This document shows positions 44,965-55,750 of a DNA stretch of 64,000 nucleotides, piece by piece; positions within the stretch are counted from its first letter, which is position 1, and each line of letters begins with the position of its first letter. This DNA is from Poa pratensis (taxonomy: Eukaryota > Streptophyta > Magnoliopsida > Poales > Poaceae). The notes under the pieces are model-generated. The model worked only from the letters and a program-made list of their open reading frames with translations. It did not search any database and was not told the origin of the DNA. The stretch is from positions 31,821,723 through 31,885,722 of the forward strand of contig CAMZMU010000027.1 in NCBI GenBank assembly GCA_947311845.1, read 5' to 3'. Both the position numbers and the translations under genes were made by a program.

Positions 44965-46590
44965 CTGTTATTTCAGTAACACCATGTAAGAAACAGACGC
45001 AAACATCTTAAATGGATTCTATTGTACACATTTGAACATGGCTGCCTTACTCCTCTGAGAAAACTGGGGAGCAGAGAAACAGGAGGTCCATGGACGCTAT
45101 TTATGTGTACGAGTTCCGCAAAAACATGGAAAATACATATCCAAGGCACTACGTTTGAGGGCCGTTAGCTTTCTCCGTGGAATGGAACATAGTAAGTATG
45201 GCAAAAGCTTTTCAATACAAAATGTTGCTTAACGGATCCAGACTGAAGAGGCTATTCTCCCATAAACTACGAGAAATTTATGCTCGTAATTCATCAACGA
45301 TTTATAGCTGAAATTTTCGGAATTAATTAACATCCATATGTTATAATGCAAGATCCAAAGAACAATGTTGTATTTTACTAAAATTAAGTTAAACTTGACA
45401 CAAGTCACACGGGGCACTTTGAGGTGATTCTTATTACAGACAAATCATAAATAATTGGAAGAGCAACATGAATTTAAGCAAAAAGAAAAAAGCGCAAACG
45501 AAGGCAAGCATACTTCACCATTCTAGTAATGCGTGAGTTAAAAGTATTCCGGACAGAAAACATGAATAGAAAATGCTATACTAGGCACTTTTGATCTCAT
45601 TCGGAAGGAGCCACTGCCTTCTTTTAAAACGTCGTTTCCCATCCCAAAATAAAATAATAGGCTCGCTCTTGAGGAGCGGGAGAAATTGTTGGAATTCTAT
45701 GAAAGAGTCCCAGGAGTAAGTGTGTCAAGCGGCGCCCGAACCCGGTCCGCATAAGCTCAAAATAGGCAAAGGTTAGCTGTCATTTTTCTGCTCAGATTCG
45801 ATCGTTTTTAACTAAAAACGAGCTAAGCGGGCCTGGGCGGGACCGCCGCTTGAAACCTGACCCGGGAGCCAGGATGCATGCCAGTTTCAGGGTTTAGCTA
45901 GGCTGATAAAATTACGGAGCTCAAGATGGTCATAAAACAATCAAACAATGATAGCCAAGTATACTGAACGAACTGCCGCAGAGCAAACACCAGCCTCTTA
46001 AAGGCCCGATACACAGTTTAATCCACGCTATTCTAAAGGGTCTCTCTACGTCTAAGCTAACTGAGACGTAAGCTATGTCTCAGTCACCTTCCTCAATTCC
46101 GGCGACTCTCCTTCCTCAATTCCAGCGAGCCCCGCCGCCACGTACCACCGGCCATGCCGCCTGCTGCCGCCACCCGCGCCCGGCGCCGCTCCCGCGCCGC
46201 CTCGGCGCCCCGCCCTCCTCCAACCGCGGCCCACCGCCGGTCCGCCGCCGCCCCGGCCGTCCCTCTAAGCCCCGCCCCCGACTCCGGCGACCCCGCACCC
46301 CTGCACCCCCCAAGTTAAGTTACTCCTCGCCTCCGCCGCCTCCGCCGCGGCCAGCCGCGGCTGCGGCGGCTCCGGCTCGGCCAGTCTCGTCGTCGCCCGC
46401 CCGCCGCCGTCTCGTCCGTCGAGGAAGGTGGGAGGAGCACGAATCGCGATGCAGATCGTAGGGTGGAGGAGGTGACTAAGACATAGCTTATGTCTCAGCT
46501 GACTGAGACTTAGCAAAACCGTACTCTAAAATTCAGCGATGTTCCGCTCGAGCCAAGCCACGCAACCGGAGGGGGTAGGGGAAAGCTTGC
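44965..46590 (-). other. TFIIF-beta intron 1 (GC-AG) with a fold-back element
   Basis: This intron begins CAG|GCAAGC (46591/46590, minus strand) and ends TAACAG before TTCAAG at 44964. Joining at these points gives DPKQ-FKMEMAQ, as in other TFIIF-beta proteins. No other GT near the exon end keeps the conserved sequence. Most of the intron left of 46040 is AT-rich without genes. Confidence 0.7.
46045..46514. mobile_element. fold-back DNA element in TFIIF-beta intron 1
   Basis: The left arm (TGAGACGTAAGCTATGTCTC, AGTCACC) and right arm (GGTGACTAAGACATAGCTTA, TGTCTCAG) are inverted repeats at about 46065-46088 and 46470-46500, with weaker pairing further out (CTAAGCTAACTGAGAC / GACTGAGACTTAG). 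The core is a GC-rich stretch of about 350 bases, CCGCCGCC-rich, whose open frames are compositional. No target duplication was identified. Confidence 0.6.
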
Positions 46591-46788
46591 CTGCTTCGGG
46601 TCCTCGTCGGTGCTGAGTGGGTCGAAGGAGAGGATGACCTTGGCGACGACGGGGTTAGGGTTGTGGCCTCCCGCGGCGGAGGCGGCGGTGGCCTCCTGCC
46701 AGGCTTGTGAGACGATGGTCGGGCACTTCATGAGCCACACGGAGCGGTCGGCCCGAGCCGTCTCCAGGTGCTGCACTTCGTCGGCCAT

Positions 46789-47045
46789 GTCCGCGGATCG
46801 GTGGTGCTCCGGTGCGCGGTTACTCTCGTCCAAGGATGTTGCACGGCTTGTGTGCCGGGAATCGAGGTGCTTCCTGCTTTTAACTCGAGGCGGTGGATCG
46901 CAATTCGCAACAGAGAACCCATCGGATCGGCGTTAATTACTCGGAGACGGCTCAAGGGGTTTTCTTGATTGGGCCGTATGTGGGTGCACGTAACTGGTTG
47001 GTTTTAGGAACGCTCTGCAAATCTCCGACACCCCCGCCGGCGACG
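46789..47045. promoter_or_regulatory. divergent promoter region, TFIIF-beta / DUF1618
   Basis: Only 257 bases separate the TFIIF-beta ATG (46788, minus) from the DUF1618 ATG (47046, plus). The region is GC-rich and lacks an obvious TATA box in either direction. A short upstream in-frame ATG for TFIIF-beta at 46833 lies inside it. A shared bidirectional promoter is an inference from spacing. Confidence 0.5.
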
Positions 47046-48628
47046 ATGTCCCCCATATCCGAGACCTTCCGCGCCTCCTTGCGTCTTCCTCCCGGTGCAC
47101 TCCCGTCCGCCGACTCCCGCTGCTGTGGCCTTCCCGGCTGGGTTATCCTCAACTCGCTGGCCTACATGGTCAATGTCCATAACGAGACCACCGCCAGAAC
47201 CACCACGCTCGACGGCCTCGACATCCAGGTGTCCTTCCTGATCGCCGCCCCACCGCGCCTCTCCTACTGCTGTATCTGCTGCACCAACAGCAAAGGAAAC
47301 CCCTTCGCCTGCGAGCCCAGGATCCTTACCTCGGTGGAAGATCTCGCCCTCATCGAAGTTGCTTTCACCACCACCGGCACCCAGGAGTGGTTCGTCTACG
47401 AAGCCAGGGACGGCTACCCATCGCTTCACCTTCTCCGGGATCTCCGTCTGTACTCTCAAGAGAACTGTATGGGGTATACCTATGGCCTCATGTCCCATGA
47501 CGAAGGCCGGCAATTCCTTGTGGTTGCTCTAAGCTGCAAGGGCGAGAAGTACAGTCTCCACATCTTCCGTTCCGCTAATTTTTTTTAAATAATACACAAA
47601 AATTATTTAATTCCGGAAATAATACGCAGTTTTTATTTTTTCAAAAATATTACCCAGTCGGAGCCATACTTGGGGCTTACACGTGGACGAGTGGGGCCTC
47701 TCGGTCTCGACGAAGCCGATTAGGGCCTGTCGGTTTCGACGGGCCGACTGGGTAATATTTTTGAAAAAAATAAAAACTGCGTATTATTTTCGGAATTAAA
47801 AAAATTAGCTTCCGTTCCTTGCAGTCCGATTGGACCAAGAAGCCGCTACAGGTAGATTACGGGCTGGCCAAGAAAGCGAAGCGCTTCAATCCCACCTATG
47901 TGATCGCTCTTGGAGATGGACTTCTAGGCTGGGTTGATCGCTGGGAGGGAATTCTGATCTGCGACGTGCTCGCCGCCCTTGCCAGCGACGGCACGCCCAC
48001 CGCCGCACGTTTCGTCCCGATGCCGATGCCGCTGCCCAGCAACCAAGAACTGTACCTCCAGCGTGATCTTCCACGGCCGATTCGTGACGTCACCTTCAGT
48101 CATGGCCAAATCAAATGCGTTGAGCTGGAGCAACTGGTGAGACTCATACCCAAAGCTGCACCACCAGCTGCTCACGATCCCTCGGACACGCTACTGCTCT
48201 ACGACTCAGAATCACCCATGGTTCCAGACCAGGAGGAGGAGGACGACGAGTATGAGGTCCTTGGTTGGCGGCTCGTCAACTGGTATAGGGAACTGGCCTG
48301 GGACCATTGGCACAGGGGAAGCATGGTTCATTCTGATGACCTTGGACCTGTCTCCTTGCCTCCGCTAGAACTAGAAGGCGGCTCGTCGACTGCTGTACAT
48401 TTATCATTCAAGGACCTGCAGACGTGTTATCCCACTATGTGTGGCGACGACGATGCTGTTTACCTCATCTCCATGCTGGATAAGAGGGACCAAACTGCCT
48501 GGATTGTTACTGTTGACACCAAGAGCAAGTCACTGTCAAAGCCTATGCCATTTTCTGCTGATAGATCTTTTCTGTTCGATCCAACCCACATTCCATGTGT
48601 GCTGACAAAATATCTTGCGCTAAACCAG
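47046..48628 (+). pseudogene. DUF1618 family gene split by a MITE, 3' part missing
   Basis: From ATG 47046: FRASLRLPPGALPSADSRCC, PGWVILNSLAYMVNVHNETT and ALSCKGEKYSLHIFRS up to 47573. Then a 236-bp MITE and a 9-bp duplication bring a stop (47586-47588). From 47819 the same frame goes on: LQSDWTKKPLQVDYGLAKKA, FNPTYVIALGDGLLGWVDRW (the DUF1618 core), CDVLAALASDGTPTAARFVP and WYRELAWDHWHRGSMVHSDD, to a donor CCAG|GTAACT at 48628. Without the insertion the protein is continuous (IFRS-LQSDW). DUF1618 is a large grass family of unknown function. No later exon was recognised before 49290, so the C-terminus may be lost as well. Readthrough past the donor stays open to 48778. Confidence 0.82.
47574..47809. 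mobile_element. Mutator-type MITE inside DUF1618 exon 1
   Basis: The termini GCTAATTTTTTT and AAAAAAATTAGC are inverted repeats. Long inner arms also pair (CAAAAATATTACCCAGTCGG with CCGACTGGGTAATATTTTTG and onward to the ends, about 80 bases per arm). The 9-bp target duplication TTCCGTTCC flanks it (47565-47573, 47810-47818). A 9-bp duplication is the Mutator signature. The host reading frame is restored exactly if the element and one duplication are removed. Confidence 0.88.
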
Positions 48629-49290
48629 GTAACTATATATGCTGTCACTCGTTTATCACATGACACTCTTCACGAATATTTCTTCTTATCTTGTTCTAAT
48701 ATGTATGTCCATTTGTACCCATTGGCCCACTTTCTTCGCTTCTGGCTCTGGTGTCTGACAACAATTGTTAATACTTAATTCATGATAGATCCTTCTTTGG
48801 CTTCTACGAAGTGCTTCAGATATAGTTAGTTACAATGAATCATGTGTTACTTTATACCCTTGTTTTCAGTTTGTATTATGATTTATCGAGATAACTTCTA
48901 GTGCCACTGCATCTTGTGGTGCTTCTGTGCTACCAACACATTGGTAGCACCGCCAAACTGTCATTAAAATTTTGAATAAGAATGTGGAGATAGACTGCAA
49001 CATAATATAGAATGGCATGAAAATCAATTTCAGATTGAACATACACGACAGAAAGAAAATAGAGAAAATCTGCCTTGAATAGTGCTTCACATGTTCTCTC
49101 TCTTCATGCGACGATTTACTGTGAAAATAGAAAATAGTGATCTGAGCTTTGAGGACATCTTGTTGCAATGCTACCAAGCTATTATCTACTGTGACAATAG
49201 TAATTAATGATCTGAAATATTAGGACATCTTGTTGCAATGGTACGAATATTATTCAGACTTTGTAAATAAATGTTTTGTCATGCGATCGT
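48629..49290. other. DUF1618 downstream region, no further exon recognised
   Basis: AT-rich. The phrase ATTAGTGATCTGA.../AATAGTAATTAATGATCTGA with ACATCTTGTTGCAATG repeats at about 49133-49175 and 49195-49240, a local duplication of about 45 bases. No DUF1618 C-terminal exon was recognised. Confidence 0.35.
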
Positions 49291-49370
49291 GGATATGTTT
49301 TTTTTTTAGATTTAAATGCTTCGCTTATATTACCCCATCATCAGGTCCAAGTCTAGTTTGTTTACAATAA

Positions 49371-50304
49371 GGAAAAGTATAGTAGTCACCCGGGGGATCC
49401 GAGCTTCCCATCCTCCGGGTCCCATACCAACCACGTGTCCCTTCTTTTCTGTCCACAATCCCGCTTTTGCTACGGTAGCAAAAAAATATCCCGATTTTTG
49501 CTACATGTAGCAAAAACTTTTCGGTCCAAAAAATAGTCCCCCAGAGCCCATTTTTGCTACGGTAGCAAAAAAAAGTCCCATTTTTTGCCACATGAAGCAA
49601 TATAACTTTTATTTTTGCTATTATTGTTATCTGGTTTTGCTACAATAGATCAAAAAAATTGATACTATATATATCTCCGGCGAGGTCTCCGGCGATGTCT
49701 CCGGCGGAGTCTCCGGCGATGTCTCCGGCGAAGTTGATTTTGCTACAATAGATCAAAAAATTTGCTACTATTGTTATCTGGTTTTGCTACAATAGATCAA
49801 AAAAATTGCTACTATATCTCCGGCGAGGTCTCCGGCGATGTCTCCGGCGAGAGTCACCGGCGATGTCTCCGGCGAAGTTGATTTTGCTACAATCGAACTT
49901 TTTTTTTGCTACAATAGCATAAACTTTTTGCTACCACGTGTCCGGCGAGGTATCCGGTGAGGTCTCCGGCGAGGCCAGAATTTTCCTTTCATGTTCTGTG
50001 TACAAACTGTTTTTTGCTGCAATGCAGCAAAAGTGGGACGATTTTGCTACAATAGCAACTTTTTGTTGCTACAAAATCTCCGGCGAGGTCTCCGGTGAGG
50101 TCTCCGGCGAAGTCAGTCTTTTATTTTTCTGTATTTCTAAGCGAACCGTTTTTTGCTGCATAGGAGCAAAAGCGGGCGATTATTTGCTACACCGTAGCAA
50201 AAGCGGGATTTGGTGGGATTTTGGATAAGAGAGGAGGACACGTGTTGGCAGGGGGACCCGGGTGATCTTTTCCCCAGATCCCCCGGGGACGCCTAGTCTC
50301 CTCC
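49371..50304. mobile_element. Mutator-like non-autonomous element with internal repeats
   Basis: The 9-bp duplication TTACAATAA flanks it (49362-49370 and 50305-50313). The ends GGAAAAGTATAGTAGTCACC and GCCTAGTCTCCTCC are imperfect inverted repeats, supported further in by CACCCGGGGGATCC against ATCCCCCGGGG and CCACGTGTCC against GGACACGTGT. The interior is built of two repeated themes: CTCCGGCGA-type 12-mers in clusters (49675-49735, 49815-49880, 49940-49975, 50080-50115), and TTTTTGCTAC(N)GTAGCAAAAA-type palindromes. It has no coding capacity. Confidence 0.78.
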
Positions 50305-51499
50305 TTACAATAATCAAAGGTGGAACATGCCTCCACACCTGACACCGCTTATTAACGCAGCCATCCTTAGCTAACACATGAGCTACTTCATTCGCCGTAC
50401 GCCTAACTGCAACCACCTTTACTTCAGTAAAACTACAGAAGAGAAACTTGATGTCATCAATCAACGGACCGTGTATGGATCGATCCTTGTCTTCCTTCAG
50501 TAGCTTCATCACGGCAGCTCTGCAATCCGTTTCCAGAACAACCCTTGGAACTTGCATCTCCTTCGCAAGCAGTATAGCCCGGTGGCATGCCAGCAGTTCT
50601 GCGCCTTCCGCATCAGCGACATGGGGAAAAAACGGGTCTCGCTCGCCACAAAGACGCCATGTTGGTCCCGCAGAACCACGCCACCCCCGCCACAACTATC
50701 AGAAGAGCAAAAAGATGCATCAGCATTCACCTTATGCCAGCCCACATCCGGTTTGAGCCAGCGCTCCACCGGTTTTGCCAAGGTCACTGGTGGGTTTTCC
50801 TTGATACTGAGCCATTCCTCCACCAACACTGTCGTTCGTCGGGCAGTTGCTCTTGGATCTTCAATACACTGCGATTCCCGAGCGTCATTCCTGGCAATCC
50901 ACAGATTATACACCATCTGCATGAACCAAGAGACTTTATCCGTGTCCGTGCTGCTAATCCAGTGTAGCAACCAAGCCTTGAGGTCTACATGCGATAACAG
51001 GCGCTCCGGCGGGGCATCAAAAGAGGCACCCGTAAGCTCGCTCAGCGATTTCCACGCTGCGATTGAGTGGGGACATGACCAGAATCGATGGACCAAGCTC
51101 TCTTCTCTGCCGCACACGAGACAAACAACGTTGTCTTTTATCTTCCTATACTTGAGCTCCTTACCCACCGCTAGACCATTTTCAATCAATCGCCACACGT
51201 GTACTTTGACCTTGTTAGGGACCTCAGCCCCCCCAAACTGCAAGCCAAGACTTGTGATCCTCGCACGACCTCGAAGATTCACCTGTCCCTAGCGCCTGTC
51301 TCTTCTTTTGCATCGCCAGATGGTAAGCCGAGCGCACCGAGAACTGACCATTCTTGGTGAAATTCCAAGCCTGGAAATCTTCAGAGCCGACCCTCCCAAC
51401 TGGCGTTTTCAATATATCAGTCACATCATCCTCAAAAAAGAACTGCTGGAGCCGGTGCACGGTGTGACGGTACCACGGCAAGGTGTGGTAGAGCATTAG
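50280..51499 (-). pseudogene. LINE ORF2 C-terminus: zf-RVT plus RNase H
   Basis: From 51496 the frame reads RVGSEDFQAWNFTKNGQFSV (the linker before zf-RVT), then another frame (from 51282) EVPNKVKVHVWRLIENGLAV, CLVCGREESLVHRFWSCPHS (zinc-binding) and VGWHKVNADASFCSSDSCGG, the start of RNase H with its first Asp. Near 50625 the frame shifts, and ADAEGAELLACHRAILLAKE (Glu), VVLETDC (second Asp) and VRRTANEVAHVLAKDG finish the RNase H. At least two frameshifts break it. In LINEs this region helps RNA handling during target-primed reverse transcription. Confidence 0.78.
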
Positions 51500-53049
51500 A
51501 ACCTTCTCTCCAATCGATCAGATGGTGGATGTTTCTACTAATATGGGCCTGAATTGACATTGGCGGTTGATTATGAAATCATATTTATTATATCTACTAG
51601 TTGAATGCCCGTGCGTTGCTATGGATGTAAAAATAAATAGATGATTTGACCAAAAGATTAGTTTAATTCTCACGAATCAAACATGATACTGAGCAAGTTC
51701 CCGTACCATCGCGACAAAAGTCCGTCACAACAAACATCTCTCCTACTATGTATTTTTACTATGAGTAAGTATTTATTTCCAATCATAATATCTGTTCATT
51801 TCCACATCACTCACTCAAAATGTGCACTATTATGTCATGGTATGAGTTTTTTTTTCACGTAGCGTCTGCCTATCCACCCCATGCCACAAACAAAAGACAT
51901 GTCGTCTTTCCGGTCCATGCTTAGGGGGTAATGTGAAAAGGCAGATGGTCTAATTTCATAGATTCAGAGGCACAAGTTGGACCCTTGGAGATGGAGCACA
52001 ATGGTACTATTAGCATTCTTAGTTGAATGCCCATGCGTTACCAAGATCATTCGAGTTTCCATCCTCACATGTTGCAAATAACAATTATCATAACAAGTAC
52101 ACGAGATATCAGATATCTTAACTGAATTGTGAACCGGGCTAATATGTTCTTCCATGGGAAATGTATTTATCGTGACTCAAAAAAACTCATATGCGTGATT
52201 GTCATGGTAAGCATCAGTTGCATCATTGTCATATCATGAGAACATTACAAAGAAACTCATAAGTTCCAGCAAGACTAAAATACATATATCTTCGGAAACT
52301 GAATGAACTACATGTAGAAAATTGTCGAAATGTAATAATTTTGTAGGGCTAAAAGATAAACCTTTCTTTGTTTCACAATGTAAATGAGTCCACAATTTTT
52401 CTCTCCTGTTAAAGGCGGCAACTCTGAAGCAGCGCAGATTTTATTTTTGGTGAGGTTCGAAAGATGAAGACAAGCTCAATCATTATGAGCATCACCGAAC
52501 AAAAAAAATATGTGTAATCATGCTCCATCAAGCATTTTCTTTACCAGCCGCACACACAGAAGAAAAAACATACCCCTGCTCATGAACAAAGAGTTGTATG
52601 GCCAACTTATATACATAATGTATTAATGTACAAATAACACAGTATTAGCACATAGTAAAAATATGTGTAATCATGTTTGATCACTATTTGAGCGATGAAT
52701 TTGGTTAAACTCAAAGCATATGTACTATCCATTTGAAATTAACGTACGCTGATTCACAAGGGGAATATGTGTAATCATGTTTGATCACACTACAGTTTGA
52801 TATAAATGGGAGTTTCAAAAAATTATGAAAATATCCAGCTGTAGCCAATAGTTTATCCCATGGACGTGCAAAATATCCAGCTGTAGCCAAAACATTCTGA
52901 AGAATCACGCCAAGCGAGCCAATGACGAATAAAAGTTGGACGAAAACTTTGACGTAAACATGAGAACCAAACTTTTCTTTTAGATAGGAGAGATAGAAGT
53001 ACTAAATATCTGAATATAGTACGACCGACAAAAACATGATAAAGAGCAC

Positions 53050-54260
53050 ATATTCATCCCTCATGAAAGCCAAATGAGCTTTTATTGCGTCCGGGATGTT
53101 GTGTAGGGCTAAATTATCTTTGAACTTCAGAAGATGAACCATGAACTGCTTCCTAAGCTCCAGGGGATCCTAGAAAGGTGTGAAACAAAAAAAAAGATCA
53201 AATGGCCAGAAAAATACAAGAAATGTTGCAACAAGCACGAGAGCCGGTGTATATGTACATACGTTAGGGATGCGTGTAGCAAGTCGGTTCGTGCCATCAA
53301 CGCTGGCCATGTGCTCCAGGACAGTGAATCCGAGTCGTTGTGTATAAATGTATCTTTGAAATTAAATATGTTCCTGAGGACATAGGTATATCAAATAAGT
53401 TAATTACATTACCTGTTATTATGGAGCGCCAATACATTATGGTGTCCATTGGCCACTCCGCGACTTGGGTATTCCATCTGGGGTGCATGGATCACATCAT
53501 CTCATTAAATTCTTCCATCACGGCTGTGCTCTCCCTTCTCACCTCGCTATGGTGAAAATATCTCACGTTATGATCCAAATGGTAGGATGGATCAATTAGA
53601 AATGTCCTCCTTGTGTCCATGTTGACCACAAGAAGAGTATATGTGCCCATGCCAGCCAATGGAATTACACATGTAATATGGAGACAAAGGTTAATAACTA
53701 AAACGAAACGCGAATTCGTTGGAGAAATTGACATTCACTTACAACTTAAGAGTCCCATGTGTTGTAGGGAGGAGTGGTCGGGAGCACGGTATTAATCAAT
53801 GTCTCCGTGCGGTTAGCTTGAGACATCGGCGAGCGCCTTAACACCCGTGCTTGAGCTTGAAGCTGCAAGTCGAAAAGGTGCTTCCATCCAGCATATCGAG
53901 TGCCCGCGTACCTCTCACTTCTGCACATATGAGCCCACGAACTACGAGATTGAAGCAGTCTGGGTTAACTTGTCCAGCTCCCCGGATGGCCTGTTGGATC
54001 ATCCCGACGCTTATTTCAATCACGTATGGTTCCGAGCTTCTTATCCATATCGTGCTGCAAAAATGTGCATTATAGCAATCTCAACAATGCGTATTATTAA
54101 AAATCTATATATTCCAGTTACTATTGGTAAACAAAGAACTTACTCTAATGCGTCCTGGTCATTGATTTGCATTATATAATCATACACATGCTGGACAGCA
54201 TGCTCAGCGATAAATGCTAGCCCTTCCATTGGTGCAGTATGCCAGTTGGGTCTGCAGTAG
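53050..54260 (-). pseudogene. Ulp1-like cysteine protease-type gene fragments
   Basis: Minus-strand pieces in order: APMEGLAFIAEHAVQHVYDY (about 54255-54145), EPYVIEISVGMIQQAIRGAG with QVNPDCFNLVVRGLICAEV (54023-53840), TYTLLVVNMDTRRTFLIDPS with MEEFNEMMHPRWNTQVAEWP (53734-53430), and PLELRKQFMVHLLKFKDNLA (53170-53100). The order and the YTLLVVNMDTRR / LRKQF-LLKF phrases resemble transposon-linked Ulp1 (C48 peptidase) proteins common in grasses. Stops and frame changes separate the pieces. I could not place the catalytic His-Asp-Cys with confidence. Confidence 0.4.
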
Positions 54261-54889
54261 AAAGAAGAGGGCGCTCAGAATTGTTTTAATAATATTTATA
54301 TATTTTACAAGAAGTGGTTAGAAACAAAAACTAAATTCTCAAAAGGTACATAGGTATCTCTCTGAACACACATGCAACATATGATTTGCTGACACACAGT
54401 CACGCGTGCATGCATGGACCTATCGAGAACCGAAATTGTGTGTCACCGCGTAGCAATGTATCTGGGAAATATTTCTCCACACATCTCGATTGGAAGCACA
54501 TATTTTTGGCAACTGTTCTAGCCTCTATTTTACCATAAACCTAAAGCCACATAAGGATCTACGTGAAAATGAACATGATAGAGCTAGCGTTGGAAATTGT
54601 AGGCTGCTTCAAAGTAATGGATTTGATAACTATAATTCAGAAAAAAACTGAACTAATTCATGCCCTCCAAGTAGGTCTATCTTAAATCTAAAAACCGAAT
54701 ACTTTAATTGGTCATCCTAGAGCACTCGTACTAAGATCAGAAGATACCACATTACTAAAATTTGCGTATAGAAAGCAATCAAATGATAGACACGTTTTTG
54801 AGTCGCATGTACCGAAAACCACACTCTGATTAGCACCAAGCAAACAAATACACCTTCATGGATACACCTAAGCTCGTACAACCAGCACA

Positions 54890-55160
54890 ACAAGCAAGCA
54901 CGTACGCAGCGCGGCGGCAGCAACCGGGCAGAAGTCACTACCTTGATGGTGGTGGCAGAGGTTACTCTAGGCAGCGGAGAGGGTGTGGGCGTTAGCGAGA
55001 TGAATCTAGTTCAAAAAGAGTTAGCGTAGGCGTCTCCAACTATCTCATGCAAGTTCGCAGCCCATCACAACAATCAAGCACGTGCGCAGCGGCGGCAGCA
55101 GCAACGGGGCAGAAGGCATTACCTTGCTGGCGGCAGTAGAGGGAGTCTGAAAATGGATTT
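54890..55160. repeat. duplicated segment, about 180-bp spacing
   Basis: The phrase CAAGCACGT(A/G)CGCAGC, then CGGCGGCAGCAAC and GGGCAGAAG with TACCTTG occurs at 54894-54945 and again at 55075-55126. Each copy is followed by a GCAGCGGAGAGGG phrase (54973, 55172). Tandem duplication is the simplest reading. Confidence 0.6.
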
Positions 55161-55439
55161 TGTCTCGAGGCAGCGGAGAGGGCGTCCAGGATAGTCAAGT
55201 CAGATCTCACGATCGTACCTAGCACCGGATTTAGGTGTGTTTGCAAGAGATGTGGGGAGGCAGGATGTTATGATTCTGGAACACGGTATTGTGGGAAAGT
55301 GCTATGCGAGTTTTAAGGATCGGTTCGCTCAATCAACGCGTGCGTGTGGAGTTTTTAGGTGTGTTTTAATGCTGATTGTCCAGGATTGATTGGTCAAAAA
55401 ATTGATTGACTGTCCAAAACTGGTGGTCATAATCAAATG

Positions 55440-55750
55440 TATTGACTGTCCAGTTGATTGTGCCATCCCGTTTAATGCTGTGCCATCCCGTTGATTGTCC
55501 AAAACTGATGCGTTTAATGCTGTGTCATCCCGTTGATTGTGTGGGAGGATTTACGAAATTAATGTCCGTTAATGCTGTGGGGCTTTGACTACGGAAAAAA
55601 AACTGGTGGACGAAGGAATTAATGCTGTGCCATCCCGTTGATTGTGTGGGGAGGATTTACGAAATTAATGTCCGTTTAATGCTGTGGGGCTTTGACTATG
55701 GAAAAAAAACTGGTGGACGAAGGAATTTGGTGGACGAAGGACGACGACGT
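55440..55750. repeat. tandem repeat, about 105-bp unit, two-plus copies
   Basis: Units containing CATCCCGTTGATTGTGTGGG, GAGGATTTACGAAATTAATG, TGCTGTGGGGCTTTGACTA and AAACTGGTGGACGAAGGAAT occur at about 55525-55620 and 55631-55730. They are preceded by shorter partial copies (55460-55515) of TGCTGTGCCATCCCGTTGAT. Confidence 0.75.

Larger units (their letters stand above)
42464..46788 (-). pseudogene. TFIIFbeta-like: TFIIF-beta (RAP30) gene, six exons, premature stop in last exon
   Basis: Minus-strand exons are 46788-46591, 44964-44856, 43398-43274, 43168-43097, 42885-42721 and 42583-42464. Their lengths keep one frame and encode 223 residues: MADEVQHLETARADRSVWLM, SYSL-type NYSLNMFKDFVPMCVFSES, KFTCEGKIGHKFDMEPHREN, LDKDHGMGVQQM and RTRMDRKDLENILFKLFEWQ. 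This is the general factor that with TFIIF-alpha brings RNA polymerase II to promoters. The last exon opens with TAA (42583-42581) where copy B has CAA (Gln), so the final 39 residues of the DNA-binding winged helix are lost, although the rest of that exon is intact to TGA 42466-42464. Intron 1 uses a GC donor. An in-frame AG 12 bases into the last exon could bypass the stop. It may be a recent pseudogene or a shortened variant. Confidence 0.85.
49299..51530 (-). mobile_element. 5'-truncated LINE, minus orientation, with nested Mutator-like element
   Basis: A T-run at 49298-49307 is the poly(A) tail on the minus strand. From 51500 down to 50280 the minus strand encodes the C-terminal part of a non-LTR retroelement protein. 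The 3' untranslated part is interrupted at 49371-50304 by a Mutator-like element. No reverse transcriptase core is present, so only the 3' end was inserted or kept. No clear target duplication was found for the LINE. Confidence 0.75.

Noticed and set aside
46075..46461. Proline/arginine-rich ORF in TFIIF-beta intron 1
   Set aside because: It sits in the GC-rich core of a fold-back element. Composition explains the open frame, and no domain is visible.
54890..55750. CRISPR-like array
   Set aside because: The repeats are long, few, adjacent and imperfect, with no short regular spacers, and the DNA is clearly of plant nuclear origin.
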